A stretch of 64,000 nt of DNA from Phycisphaerae bacterium (GTDB lineage Bacteria > Planctomycetota > Phycisphaerae > UBA1845 > Fen-1342): positions 1 through 64,000 of the forward strand of contig JAUIEC010000003.1 of the NCBI GenBank assembly GCA_030428945.1, in the 5' to 3' direction. Within the stretch, counting starts at the first letter, position 1. The number at the start of each line of letters is the position of its first letter. The position numbers were made by a program, and so were the translations under genes. Of this stretch, positions 1-8,505 are shown piece by piece. The notes below the pieces were generated by a model, which was given only the letters and a program-made list of their open reading frames with translations, was not told the DNA's origin and searched no databases.

Positions 1-132
1 CTCGTCTGTAGATGGGGCCGTCACCGCACTCTCGAAACACCCACTTGGGCAGGCCCACCGGGCCGCGCTCGGATAGAAGAATGGGATCTTGCGAGCAGAA
101 CCCGCTTGACAGGCAGCGGGCGTTCATTGTAG

Positions 133-200
133 GGTGCGTCATCGACGCGGCAGTCCGCGGCTTTACCGGCGACGGAAGTCTCAGGCGTCGATGCCGCACC
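133..200 (+). repeat. 68-bp hairpin element, copy P1
   Basis: Left arm GGTGCGTCATCGACGC (133-148) and right arm GCGTCGATGCCGCACC (185-200) are complementary except for one position and enclose a 36-bp loop. The flank TAG before the left arm (131-133 region) and CGC after the right arm recur in other copies. This is the first of nine copies in the window. The stretch 1-288 otherwise holds no convincing gene; only this element and the palindrome at 230-248 were recognised there. Confidence 0.85.
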
Positions 201-229
201 GCCCGGCCCGAGACCCGCGTGCAGGGCTG

Positions 230-248
230 CACTGCTCCTTGAGCAGTG
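230..248. repeat. CACTGCTC/GAGCAGTG palindrome, followed by TCTTCTC
   Basis: CACTGCTC-CTT-GAGCAGTG is a perfect 8-bp-arm palindrome. It is followed by TCTTCTC, as are related palindromes near 53559, 54536 and 54792. It lies 30 bp from hairpin element P1 and 40 bp past the stop codon of the minus-strand zinc-ribbon gene. There is no T-tract, so it is not an obvious intrinsic terminator. Confidence 0.7.
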
Positions 249-288
249 TCTTCTCACGCCCGGGAGGCTCGGTCGTCCGGGTGCCGCT

Positions 289-912
289 TCAGGCGTTCGC
301 CCGCGGCGCCTGGCAGTTCCAGCACAGGTCGAAGTGTCCGGGGACCGCCTCCTCGCAGGCCGGGCAGGTCCACGGTTCGGTCGACCCGCGGGCCGCGTCC
401 ATTTCGCCGATGCTGCGCTGCAGCAGCCAGCGGACCTCGAAGTAGAACTCCGTCGGAACCGCCAACTGGTGGCTCGTGGCCTGCCCCAGCAGGACGAAGA
501 ACAGCTTGTCCCGGGCCTGCGTGTACGGGACCTGTTCGCTTGCCAGCACGCTCTCGAAGACCTCTACCGAAACGGCGCCGGCCAGTTTGCGGTCGATCAC
601 GAACCACTCCTCGGCCGGGCGGTAGTCCTCCGGGTCGAACGGCTCGCCACAGGTCGGACAGTTCCGCGTCGCGGCCCCGGCCAGTGGTGCCTGGCAGGTC
701 CGGCAGTCCAGCCCGAAGTCCGGCAGCGGCAGTTCCGATCCGTCGAAGCGGGGATCGCGAAGGCGGGTCCAGGTCTGCACAAGGTCGTCGATCCGGAACG
801 ACAGCCCGCACTCGGGACAGCGGTACGCACTGAGGCCCACCAGGGGGTACCGGCAGCGGGCACAGTGCAGGCCCCAGTCCGGGATCGGAAGTTGGTGAAG
901 GTCGATCGTCAT
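289..912 (-). CDS. Triple zinc-ribbon protein, DUF2007-like
   Basis: A 207-residue cytoplasmic protein with three Cys4 zinc ribbons: C17/C20/C32/C35, C70/C73/C85/C88 and C183/C186/C197/C200. The first two lie in an internal duplication: residues 7-43 and 60-96 share the pattern LPxPDxGLxC..C....CPxCG. The middle, about residues 103-170, resembles the small DUF2007 (putative signal-transducing protein) fold, and the CWNC ending fits that family. There is no signal peptide or membrane segment. It is divergent from bioY with 42 bp between starts. The specific function is unknown; metal binding is the only safe inference. Confidence 0.75.
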   Translation of the reverse strand: MTIDLHQLPIPDWGLHCARCRYPLVGLSAYRCPECGLSFRIDDLVQTWTRLRDPRFDGSELPLPDFGLDCRTCQAPLAGAATRNCPTCGEPFDPEDYRPAEEWFVIDRKLAGAVSVEVFESVLASEQVPYTQARDKLFFVLLGQATSHQLAVPTEFYFEVRWLLQRSIGEMDAARGSTEPWTCPACEEAVPGHFDLCWNCQAPRANA

Positions 913-916
913 CCGG

Positions 917-946
917 TTGCCTGCCTCGCTCCCCCGGCTTTATGAT
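917..946 (+). promoter_or_regulatory. Candidate promoter of bioY giving a leaderless mRNA
   Basis: TTGCCT (917-922) and TATGAT (941-946) are separated by 18 bp. The expected start of transcription is about 953-955, essentially on the bioY ATG at 955, and no purine-rich ribosome site lies upstream of that ATG. Seen: hexamers and spacing. Inferred: leaderless transcript. Confidence 0.5.
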
Positions 947-954
947 GCCGCACT

Positions 955-1563
955 ATGAAAACCGCGATCGCCACAACCACCCGTTCCGACGTCACCGCCC
1001 GCCTGCTGATCAGCCTCGGCGGCATCATCGCCTTTGCCGTGCTGACCGGCCTGGCCGCGCAGGTGCGCTTCTACCTGCCGAACAACCCCGTCCCGGTCAC
1101 GCTGCAGACCACCATCGTGCTGCTGGCCGGCCTGTCGCTCGGCGCCCGCCTCGGGGCAGCCAGCATGCTATTGTATCTGGCACTGGGTGTGGCCGGCGGT
1201 CAGCTCTTCGCCCTGCAGAGCGAGACGATGGACCTGCTGGGGTGGCGGTACTTCTGGGGTCCGACCGGGGGCTTCCTGGTCGGCTTCCTGCTGGCCCAGC
1301 CGCTGGTCGGTCACCTGAGCCGTCAGCGCCACTTCCGCGGCGCGCTGGCCGGCACGCTGGCGGGAACCGCGATGATCTTCGCGGCCGGCCTGTTGTGGCT
1401 GGGCGTCTGGCTGAACGCGGGCGTGGTCGAGACGCTCGAAATCGGCCTGCTGCCGTTCCTGCTGCCGGGCCTGATCAAGACGCTGCTCGTCCTGGGCATC
1501 GCTCCGCTGGCGCTGCGTTACCTGCGGCCGGTTTTCGGACCGACCGGGCAGCCCGGCACGTGA
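955..1563 (+). CDS. bioY: BioY family biotin transporter
   Basis: A 202-residue integral membrane protein matching the BioY substrate-specificity subunit of energy-coupling-factor biotin transporters. About six hydrophobic segments are visible, and the family features are present: the N-terminal helix followed by VRFYLPNNPVPVTLQT, the GARLGAASMLLYLALG segment, and GPTGGFLVGFLLA. Length is typical (about 190-200). No EcfA/EcfT or biotin synthesis genes are adjacent, so it may act alone or with housekeeping ECF modules encoded elsewhere. No Shine-Dalgarno precedes the ATG; a -10-like hexamer ends 8 bp before it. Confidence 0.93.
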   Translation: MKTAIATTTRSDVTARLLISLGGIIAFAVLTGLAAQVRFYLPNNPVPVTLQTTIVLLAGLSLGARLGAASMLLYLALGVAGGQLFALQSETMDLLGWRYFWGPTGGFLVGFLLAQPLVGHLSRQRHFRGALAGTLAGTAMIFAAGLLWLGVWLNAGVVETLEIGLLPFLLPGLIKTLLVLGIAPLALRYLRPVFGPTGQPGT

Positions 1564-1791
1564 TCGTCTAAGCACGCCAGCGCGGCCGGTCGCGGCACAT
1601 CCGTGGCCTGCTGCACTTCCCGACTCCCTTCCGAAGCTTTTTCCGTCCGAACGCGGCCCCGGGCGGCCGGTCTCGATCGATGCGCGATTGTTTATCGGCC
1701 GGCCTGCCGACGGGGCTGTTCGTGCCGGGAAATCGATCTGCGGCGCGGGCTAGAATCGGCGAGTTCAGCGGAATCCCGACGGAGGAGATCG

Positions 1792-3246
1792 ATGCGTCTG
1801 CATTGGGCAATCGGATCAGGTCTGGTGTGTCTGACGATGGCGGGCTGTCCGACCGAGCCGGTCGCGACGACGGACCCGACCGAATCGACACAGCTTGGCG
1901 TGCAGCCGCTGGGGAATCTCGAGGGTCCGCGCCTCGGTACGAATCGAACCCGTCAGCAGGACATCGTGGACGGGCTGTTGAGCCTGGACGAACTGCGGGC
2001 GGCCGGGCTGAAGATGTTCAGCGTCCCGTTCAACCAGGCGGATGGTTACGGGGACGGGCCGATGGATCCGCAGGACCCGACCTCGCCGGGCGGCCGCCCG
2101 ACCCTGCAGGACAACGGCGTGTTTCTGCGGGTCAACGGGCTGGATGCCCAGAGCTGTCTCGAGTGTCACTCGGTCGTCAGCAGTGCGACCATCCCGAGCA
2201 CCTTCGGAGTCGGCGGCGTGGGTGGCACGGCCGCGAACGTGATCGCGCAGCCGTTCTTCATTGACGTGGCGGACCGCGACGATGCCGGGTTCGCATCGCT
2301 GGACGGGCGGTTCATCAATCCGCCGTTCGTGTTCGGCGCGGGCGGGATCGAACTGCTGGCCAAGGAGATGACCGACGAGTTGCAGGGCCTGCTGGAACTG
2401 GCCCGGCTCAACGACGGGAACTGGGTCCGCCTGGGGACCAAGGGGGTCGATTTCGGACTGGTCCGATTCCAGGACGGCGTGCTGGATGCCTCGCGGGTCG
2501 AGGGGATCGAACCGGACCTGGTCGTCCGGCCGTTCGGGCGCAAGGGCCAGTTCGCGACGGTGCGCGAGTTCGACCGCGAGGCGATGCTGTTTCACTTCGG
2601 GATGCAGCCGATCGAGGTGGTCGGAGCGAACAACGATGCCGACGGCGACGGCGTGATGAACGAGGTGCTGATCGGCGAGTTGTCGGCCCTGCACATCTTC
2701 AACACGACGCTGGAGCGGCCGTTCCAGATGGAACTCGACGAGGCCGGGCAGCGCGGTGCGGCCCTGTTCGAGGCGGTCGGGTGCAGCAGTTGTCACCTGC
2801 CGTCGATGACGACCGACCGACGCAGCCTGCCGCTTTCCTACCCGGAAGTGCACGACGATCCCTTCGCGAATGTCTATTACGAGGTCGACCTGACCGCCGC
2901 CGCGCCCGGCTTCGAAGCGACCCCGCGGGGTGGCGTCCGCGTGCCGCTCTACTCGGACCTGAAGCGGCACGACATGGGTTCGGGGCTGGCCGAGTCGACC
3001 GGTCGGGAGATCGATTCGTTCTTCATCACGGCCCGTCTCTGGGGTGTGGCGGATACGGCCCCGTACCTGCACGACGGGCGGGCGATGACGCTGACCGAGG
3101 CGATCGAGATGCACGGCGGCGCGGGGCAGAAGGCGGCCGACGCCTTCCGGGGCCTGTCGATCGCGGAGCGGGGGGACCTGCTGGAGTTTCTCTACACGCT
3201 GCGGACGCCGCTGGAGCCGGCCGCCGGCGTCGAGGCAAGTCCCTGA
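1792..3246 (+). CDS. Di-heme oxidoreductase (cytochrome c peroxidase-like) lipoprotein
   Basis: A 484-residue exported protein starting MRLHWAIGSGLVCLTMAGC, a lipoprotein signal with lipobox Cys19. Two heme c sites are visible: C122LECH126 and C331SSCH335. The segment after the second (YSDLKRHDMG, then LWGVADTAPYLHDGRA and a GGAGQKAADAF helix) is characteristic of DHOR/MauG-like di-heme oxidoreductases, where it carries the distal region near heme. It probably handles electron transfer or peroxide at the cell surface. The start was chosen because GGAGGAG lies 4 bp upstream (1781-1787) and the signal peptide begins there. A -10-like TAGAAT lies at 1751-1756. Stands alone. Exact substrate unknown. 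Confidence 0.85.
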   Translation: MRLHWAIGSGLVCLTMAGCPTEPVATTDPTESTQLGVQPLGNLEGPRLGTNRTRQQDIVDGLLSLDELRAAGLKMFSVPFNQADGYGDGPMDPQDPTSPGGRPTLQDNGVFLRVNGLDAQSCLECHSVVSSATIPSTFGVGGVGGTAANVIAQPFFIDVADRDDAGFASLDGRFINPPFVFGAGGIELLAKEMTDELQGLLELARLNDGNWVRLGTKGVDFGLVRFQDGVLDASRVEGIEPDLVVRPFGRKGQFATVREFDREAMLFHFGMQPIEVVGANNDADGDGVMNEVLIGELSALHIFNTTLERPFQMELDEAGQRGAALFEAVGCSSCHLPSMTTDRRSLPLSYPEVHDDPFANVYYEVDLTAAAPGFEATPRGGVRVPLYSDLKRHDMGSGLAESTGREIDSFFITARLWGVADTAPYLHDGRAMTLTEAIEMHGGAGQKAADAFRGLSIAERGDLLEFLYTLRTPLEPAAGVEASP

Positions 3247-3385
3247 CTGCGTGAGCCTTAAGCGCGCGGCGAATGCACGCTACAATGCGGAGCCGGGATT
3301 CACCGCGGGCGGTGGCCGGCCCGGGGGGACGGGGGGGAGGAAGAAGCGCCAGGACCCCGGAACCTGACCCCGCCGTGAGCGGAAG

Positions 3386-6124
3386 ATGCGGACGTGCCCA
3401 ACCTGCCAGACGCAGATCGATGCCGAGCGGGCCCTCTGTCCGCGCTGCGGGGCGAGTCTGTCCAGCAACGGGAACTCGGCCTCGCTGAATGAACCCTCGA
3501 CGATGGAAGGCGGCGAGTCGCTGCTGGTCGACGAGACGGTCGCGGTCGGCGAAGCGTCCGGCCAGGGTCAGGTCCGGCACGGCCGGTTTCTTCCGGGCGA
3601 CATCATCCAGGAGCGCTATCGAATCGTCGGCCTGCTCGGCACGGGCGGGATGGGCGAGGTCTACCGGGCGGACGACCTGACGCTCGAGCAGACGGTGGCG
3701 CTGAAGTTCCTTCCCGATGAGCTTTCGCAGGACGCCGGTCGTCTGCAGCGGATCCTGAACGAGGTCCGGATTGCCCGGCAGGTCTCGCACGGGAATGTCT
3801 GCCGGGTCTATGACATCGGCGAGGTCGACAAGAGCGTCTTCATCTCGATGGAGTACGTGGACGGCGAGGACCTGGCCTCGCTGCTGCGGCGCATCGGACG
3901 GCTGCCGCGCGACAAGGCGATCGAACTGAGCAACCAGTTGTGCACCGGACTGGCGGCCGCCCACGAGCGGGGCATCCTGCACCGCGACCTGAAGCCGATG
4001 AACATCATGATCGACGGCCGCGGGACGGTTCGCATCACGGACTTCGGGCTGGCGACGCTGGACGGGGACGAGGATCGCTCGGACCCGCGGGCCGGAACGC
4101 CGGCCTACATGTCGCCGGAGCAGTTGGCGGGCGAGACGATCTCGATCCAGAGCGATATCTATGCGCTCGGGCTGGTGCTCTACGAACTGTTCACCGGGCA
4201 GCGGGCGTTCAAGGCCCGCACGCTGCCGGAACTGCACAAGCTGCATTCGCGCCGCTCGGTGACGATGCCGTCGAGCATCCTGGACGACCTCGACCCGGCC
4301 GTCGAGCGGGTGATCCTGCACTGCCTCGAACCGGACCCGCGTGACCGGCCGAAGACGGCCCTGGCGGTGGCGGCCGCGTTGCCGGGCGGGGACCCGCTGG
4401 CGGCGGCGCTGGCGGCGGGTGAGACGCCGTCGCCGGAACTGGTGGCGGCCAGTCTGCGGGCCGAGGGCGTTCCGCCGCTGGTCGCGGCCGCGTGCCTGGC
4501 GGTGATCCTGATCGGGTTGTTCGCGATGCCGGCCTTCAACAGTCAGATTCAGTTGCACGGTTTCGTGCCGATGGAGAATTCGCCGGAGGTTCTGGCTTTT
4601 CGGGCGCGGGAGATCCTGCTGTCGACCGGGCACGCCTACGCGCCGCCGGACCGGGCGTATGGATTCGAGGTAGCGGCCGAGTACCTGGACTGGATCGAGG
4701 CGAGCAATCCGGACCAGAACCGCTGGAACGAGCTGGTGACGAACACGCCGCCGGCGATGTGGTTCTGGTACCGGGAGAGTCCGGAGTTCATGGTTCCGAA
4801 CGATCCGAGTGGTCGGGTGACGTTCGACGAGCCGGCGTTGACGCGTCCGGGGATGGCCCGGGTGCGTCTGTCGCCGCAGGGGCACCTGTTGTCGCTGCTG
4901 GTGGTTCCGCCGGAGGAGGACCTGACGTACGAGAATGCCGAGCCGATCGGATTCGAGCGTCTGCTCGAGGCCAGCAATGTCCTTCCGGCCCGCTGTCAGC
5001 CGGTCACGCCGGGGCGGGTGCCGCCGGTGTTCTGCGACGAGCGGGTGGCCTGGGAGGGGGAACTGGCGCACGCGCCGGACCAGTTGGTGCACATCGAGGC
5101 GGGTGCGTATCGGGGGCGGCCGATCTGGTTCCAGTGCACGTACAAGGGTCGCAGCGCGTTGTGGAAGGCGGACCCGTCGCGATCGCTGGCCCGCGAGACG
5201 ACCGAGTTCCTGCAGGGGCTGGTGTTCATCGTGGCGCTGCTCGGGGCGACGATCCTGGCGCGGCGGAATCTCGATCTGCGGCGCGGTGACCGGCGGGGTG
5301 CCAGCCGGATCGCGCTGTTCGTCGCGATCGCGTTCCTGTCGGCGTGGGTGCTGCGGGCCGACCACGTGCCGCACTTCGGGCAGCAGTTGCAGCTTGCCAG
5401 CGCGGCCGTCGGGCGTGGCCTGTTCATCGCGGCGGCCTCGTGGGTGTTTTACATCGCGCTCGAACCGCACCTGCGGCGTCGCTGGCCGGACATGCTGATT
5501 TCGTGGAGTCGGCTGCTGGTCGGCAAGGTGCGGGATCCCCTGGTGGGTCGGGACATCATCATCGGCGGGCTGTTCGGGATGTTCGCGATGGTCCTGACCG
5601 GGGCGCGGCATTTCGGCCCGGGCTGGTTCGGGGCGCCACCGCCGCAGCCGGCGGCCGTGGACACCAGCACGTTCCTCGGTCTGCGGTACGAACTGACGCT
5701 GCTGATCGAGATTCTGACGACGGCGTTCTTCCAGCCGATGGCGCTGCTGGTGCTGCTGCTGGGTCTGCTGGTGGTGCTGCGGACACGGGTGGCGGCGGTG
5801 CTGGCATTCTATGTGGTGATCGTGACGGCCGCGGTCTTCACGTCGGCGGACACGGGTTTGTCGCTGTGGGTATCGGGGGTGTACTTCGCGGCGCTTCTGG
5901 GGGCGCTGTTGATGGTGCTGATGCGGTTCGGGATGCTGGCGATGATGGTCGGGCTGTTCTACATGCTGCTGCTGACGCATTACCCGATCACGGACGACGG
6001 GGCCTCGTGGTACATCAGCACGACGTTCTTCGCGCTGGGGATCGCGGGCGCGCTGGCGATCTACGGCTACTCGATCTCGCTCGGCGGCCGCTCGTTCCTG
6101 CAGGGTGATCTGCTGCGCGACTGA
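3386..6124 (+). CDS. Zinc-ribbon Ser/Thr protein kinase with polytopic membrane C-terminus
   Basis: A 912-residue protein. Residues 1-25 form a Cys4 zinc ribbon (C4, C7, C18, C21). A complete eukaryotic-like kinase domain spans about 78-345: G-loop GTGGMGEV (85-92), Lys107, catalytic HRDLKPMN (199-206), DFG (219-221) and SPEQ (243-246), so it should be active. A first membrane helix lies near 362-385, followed by a soluble, probably extracytoplasmic region up to about 605. At least eight hydrophobic segments then fill the C-terminus. This suggests a membrane receptor kinase in which the multi-pass part senses or transports something. A -10-like TACAAT sits at 3281-3286. The targets are unknown. 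Confidence 0.9.
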   Translation: MRTCPTCQTQIDAERALCPRCGASLSSNGNSASLNEPSTMEGGESLLVDETVAVGEASGQGQVRHGRFLPGDIIQERYRIVGLLGTGGMGEVYRADDLTLEQTVALKFLPDELSQDAGRLQRILNEVRIARQVSHGNVCRVYDIGEVDKSVFISMEYVDGEDLASLLRRIGRLPRDKAIELSNQLCTGLAAAHERGILHRDLKPMNIMIDGRGTVRITDFGLATLDGDEDRSDPRAGTPAYMSPEQLAGETISIQSDIYALGLVLYELFTGQRAFKARTLPELHKLHSRRSVTMPSSILDDLDPAVERVILHCLEPDPRDRPKTALAVAAALPGGDPLAAALAAGETPSPELVAASLRAEGVPPLVAAACLAVILIGLFAMPAFNSQIQLHGFVPMENSPEVLAFRAREILLSTGHAYAPPDRAYGFEVAAEYLDWIEASNPDQNRWNELVTNTPPAMWFWYRESPEFMVPNDPSGRVTFDEPALTRPGMARVRLSPQGHLLSLLVVPPEEDLTYENAEPIGFERLLEASNVLPARCQPVTPGRVPPVFCDERVAWEGELAHAPDQLVHIEAGAYRGRPIWFQCTYKGRSALWKADPSRSLARETTEFLQGLVFIVALLGATILARRNLDLRRGDRRGASRIALFVAIAFLSAWVLRADHVPHFGQQLQLASAAVGRGLFIAAASWVFYIALEPHLRRRWPDMLISWSRLLVGKVRDPLVGRDIIIGGLFGMFAMVLTGARHFGPGWFGAPPPQPAAVDTSTFLGLRYELTLLIEILTTAFFQPMALLVLLLGLLVVLRTRVAAVLAFYVVIVTAAVFTSADTGLSLWVSGVYFAALLGALLMVLMRFGMLAMMVGLFYMLLLTHYPITDDGASWYISTTFFALGIAGALAIYGYSISLGGRSFLQGDLLRD

Positions 6125-6313
6125 GAAGGGCGGACGCCGCCCGTTTCCGGTTTCACCTTCCAGACTCCTTCGGCTGTGCGCCACGGCTGCCGGGCTGGCG
6201 GGTGTCGTCTCCCGTGGGCCAGGTGGTCGGGTGGTGCGCGCCCGGTCAGCTCGAAACGCGGCCGCGGCGGAAAATCGGGCGCCCAACGCAAGCAGGGGAT
6301 TGAGGTTACGGCC

Positions 6314-6392
6314 GCTTCAGGTGTTTACCCGCTACCGCCGTCGCGGCCTGGAACGGAAAATGAACATGGGTGGGGGGGTACCCCGGGGACGA
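6314..6392 (+). repeat. 79-bp bipartite element, copy A
   Basis: Block 1 (6314-6338, starts GCTTCAGGTGTTTACCC) and block 2 (6354-6392, starts CGGAAAATGAACATGGGTGG, includes a GGGGTACCCC palindrome) are separated by 15 bp. Both blocks recur without a single change, in inverted orientation, at 30905-30983, while the 15-bp spacer differs. It lies between the convergent kinase and threonine aldolase genes. Nothing else was recognised in the gap 6125-6451. Confidence 0.85.
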
Positions 6393-6451
6393 TCGGCGCG
6401 AGGATCGCGGGGAGCGCGGGGATCAGACGCTTCGCCGTGCACGGTCCGCCA

Positions 6452-7504
6452 TCACTCGTCCACCGAACCGACCGCGGCGCACACCCTTCGCACCGCCGCA
6501 ATCGTCTCCTCGATCTGCTCGGCCGACACGTCACGGTGCGTCACCATCCGCAGACGCTGCCGGGCGATGTCGAACAGGTCGACCCCCTCCGCCGCCATCC
6601 GCTCGACGAACGCCGCCGCCGTCATCGCCGCCGGGTCCAGGTCGAACATGATGATGTTCGTCACCACCGTCGCCGGGTCCAGATCGATGCCCGGCATCCC
6701 GGCCAGCGCCTCCGCCAGGTAGCGGGCATGGGCGTGGTCCGCCGCCAGCCCCGCCCTGTGGTTCTCGAGCGCGTAGTACGCGGCCGCCGCCAGGATGCCG
6801 ACCTGCCGCATTCCGCCCCCGAACATCTTGCGGAAGCGGTGGGCCCGGCGAATGAACGCGCTGCTGCCGGCCACGATCGACCCGACCGGCGCGCCCAGCC
6901 CCTTCGAGAAGCACATCGCCACACTGTCGAAGCGCCCGGCGATCTCGTGCGGCGCGCACTTCAGCGCCGTCGCGGCGTTCAGCAGTCGCGCGCCGTCGAG
7001 GTGCAGGTGCAGGCCGTGCTGATCGCAGACCGCGCGAATCGCGTCGATCTGGTCGAGCTGCCAGACGCTGCCGCCGCCACGGTTGTTGCTGTTCTCGATG
7101 ATCACCATCCGGCTGACCGGAAAGTGGTCGTCGCTCGCGCGAACCGCGGCCGCCACCTGTTCGGCCGTGAAGATCCCCCGCTCGCCCTGCAGCGTCCGGA
7201 TGCTGACGCCCGACAGCGCCGCCGGTCCGCCGGCCTCGTAGTGGAAGCTGTGCGTGGCGTCGTCGCAGATGATCTCGTCACCCTGCTCGCACGTGCAGCG
7301 GATCGCGATCTGGTTGGCCATCGTTCCGCTCGGAACGAACAGGCTCGCTTCGTGCCCCAGCAGGTCGGCGACGTGCTGCTGCAGGTGCAGCACGGTCGGA
7401 TCATCCCCCAGCACGTCGTCGCCGACCACCGCCGCGGCCATCGCCTGACGCATGCCGGGACTCGGGCGCGTGACGGTATCGCTGCGCAGATCGACACGCC
7501 TCAT
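6452..7504 (-). CDS. ltaE: Low-specificity L-threonine aldolase
   Basis: A 350-residue pyridoxal-phosphate enzyme that cleaves threonine or allo-threonine to glycine and acetaldehyde. Hallmarks: the N-terminal RSDTVTRP motif, SGTMANQIA, the cofactor Asp in HLDGAR (168-173) and the Schiff-base lysine K201 in [12 protein letters not shown]. Length is normal for the family. The ATG at 7504 was chosen because it overlaps the stop of the upstream gene (ATGA), indicating translational coupling; an in-frame ATG 18 bp earlier is possible. It forms an operon with the thioredoxin-fold protein upstream. Confidence 0.93.
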   Translation of the reverse strand: MRRVDLRSDTVTRPSPGMRQAMAAAVVGDDVLGDDPTVLHLQQHVADLLGHEASLFVPSGTMANQIAIRCTCEQGDEIICDDATHSFHYEAGGPAALSGVSIRTLQGERGIFTAEQVAAAVRASDDHFPVSRMVIIENSNNRGGGSVWQLDQIDAIRAVCDQHGLHLHLDGARLLNAATALKCAPHEIAGRFDSVAMCFSKGLGAPVGSIVAGSSAFIRRAHRFRKMFGGGMRQVGILAAAAYYALENHRAGLAADHAHARYLAEALAGMPGIDLDPATVVTNIIMFDLDPAAMTAAAFVERMAAEGVDLFDIARQRLRMVTHRDVSAEQIEETIAAVRRVCAAVGSVDE

Positions 7505-8430
7505 GGTTGATCTTTCTTCCACTCGGCCAGCTTCTTCTCGGCAATGCCGCGAACGCGCTCGACCTCGTCGACCTGCACCTTGTGGTTCGAACCCTGCCAG
7601 AAGCGCTGCGGCTTCGCACCGCTGATCCGGCAGATCTTCGTCAAGGCCGTGTACGCCACCACGTGCTTGTCGGCGTCTTCCCCGCCCAGGTGCTGCAGCA
7701 GCGGTTCGACCGCCGCGGTCGACGCGTCGGCCAGGGCCTTGTCCGCCAGGCGGTCCTTCTCGAGCGACAGTTCGATCAGTCGGTCAATCGTCGCCTGCGA
7801 CCCGATTCCACCGAGCGCCGAGAGGACCGCGGTGCGCGTCGTGCGGTCGAGCTTCTCGCGGTCAAGCAGCCCGAGCACCGCCTTGTCGGCCTGCCGCATC
7901 TGCCACTGCTCGATCAGCTTGAGTGCGTCGCGCAGGTCGCGGACGCTGCTGTCCTCGGCACCCAGCACCGGCTCGACCTTGTCCTTGTAGAGCATGTCGC
8001 TCCACCTGCGAATGTTCTGCCGCATCTTCGCCGCCAGCGTCTTCGGGCTCGCCACCGCCGAAGCGGCCAGCGGTTCGTCGATCCGCTCACCCGTGGAACT
8101 GGCGAAGACGATGTTGAGATTGGTCCGCGGCGAGAGTCCCCACTCGGTCAACTGACCCCGATAACGACTGCGCGACATCTGCAGGCAGACGAAGTTGCCG
8201 GCCAGCCGGGTGACGTCCGGATCGGCGAACGCCCGGACGTGATCCCGCTCGTAGTCCTCGATGTCATCATCCCCGCCGCTCGAGCCGCGGACGTAGAACA
8301 TGATCGGCTTGTCGTTCTTCTTAGCATACTGGATGCCTTCCTCTACCTGCAGCGAGAAACGAACCCGCTGGTTCTGGCTCTGGGCCGCCAGCAGCAGCAC
8401 CAGGCTCGTCGTTACGATCGTCTTCAGCAT
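7501..8430 (-). CDS. Exported thioredoxin-fold/HEAT-like protein
   Basis: A 309-residue protein with an N-terminal signal peptide (MLKTIVTTSLVLLLAAQSQ). Residues about 25-130 look like a thioredoxin-type fold (EGIQYAKKNDKPIMFYVRG...) but lack a CxxC redox pair; the position is occupied by a Gly/Asp-rich loop. Residues about 155-270 are helical, with HEAT-like repeats (TRTAVLSALGGIGSQATIDRLIELSLEKDRLADKAL). AAGGAG lies 8 bp upstream of the start. Its stop overlaps ltaE, although no metabolic link is evident. The function is unknown; a non-redox binding or scaffold role is inferred. Confidence 0.7.
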   Translation of the reverse strand: MLKTIVTTSLVLLLAAQSQNQRVRFSLQVEEGIQYAKKNDKPIMFYVRGSSGGDDDIEDYERDHVRAFADPDVTRLAGNFVCLQMSRSRYRGQLTEWGLSPRTNLNIVFASSTGERIDEPLAASAVASPKTLAAKMRQNIRRWSDMLYKDKVEPVLGAEDSSVRDLRDALKLIEQWQMRQADKAVLGLLDREKLDRTTRTAVLSALGGIGSQATIDRLIELSLEKDRLADKALADASTAAVEPLLQHLGGEDADKHVVAYTALTKICRISGAKPQRFWQGSNHKVQVDEVERVRGIAEKKLAEWKKDQP

Positions 8431-8505
8431 GGACTGATCTCCTTGAGGCGTGGGCCTCGCCGCAGAATTGTACGCCGACCGGCAAGGGGGTTGTACCGCG
8501 CCCGA

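Noticed and set aside
108..136. TTGACA at 108-113 as a promoter
   Set aside because: No acceptable -10 hexamer lies 16-18 bp downstream, and no plus-strand gene follows within the next 800 bp.
230..248. Palindrome as a Rho-independent terminator
   Set aside because: No T-run follows in either direction; the conserved flank TCTTCTC and its link with the hairpin element favour a repeat family.
1603..1791. N-terminal extension of the di-heme protein
   Set aside because: The upstream 63 codons are Arg/Ser-rich and unlike a signal peptide, while GGAGGAG and a lipoprotein signal mark the ATG at 1792.
3026..6286. A 1086-codon open frame antisense to the kinase gene
   Set aside because: It is His/Arg/Gln-rich and made by GC-rich third positions of the real kinase frame; no domain is visible. 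Similar long shadows at 7507-10416, 10788-13868, 38337-40604 and 40627-42858 were discarded for the same reason.
6176..7510. Protein reading through the 79-bp element (frame with ENEHGWGG)
   Set aside because: It is antisense to threonine aldolase over most of its length; the shared peptide with the frame at 30956 reflects the repeated DNA, not a protein domain.
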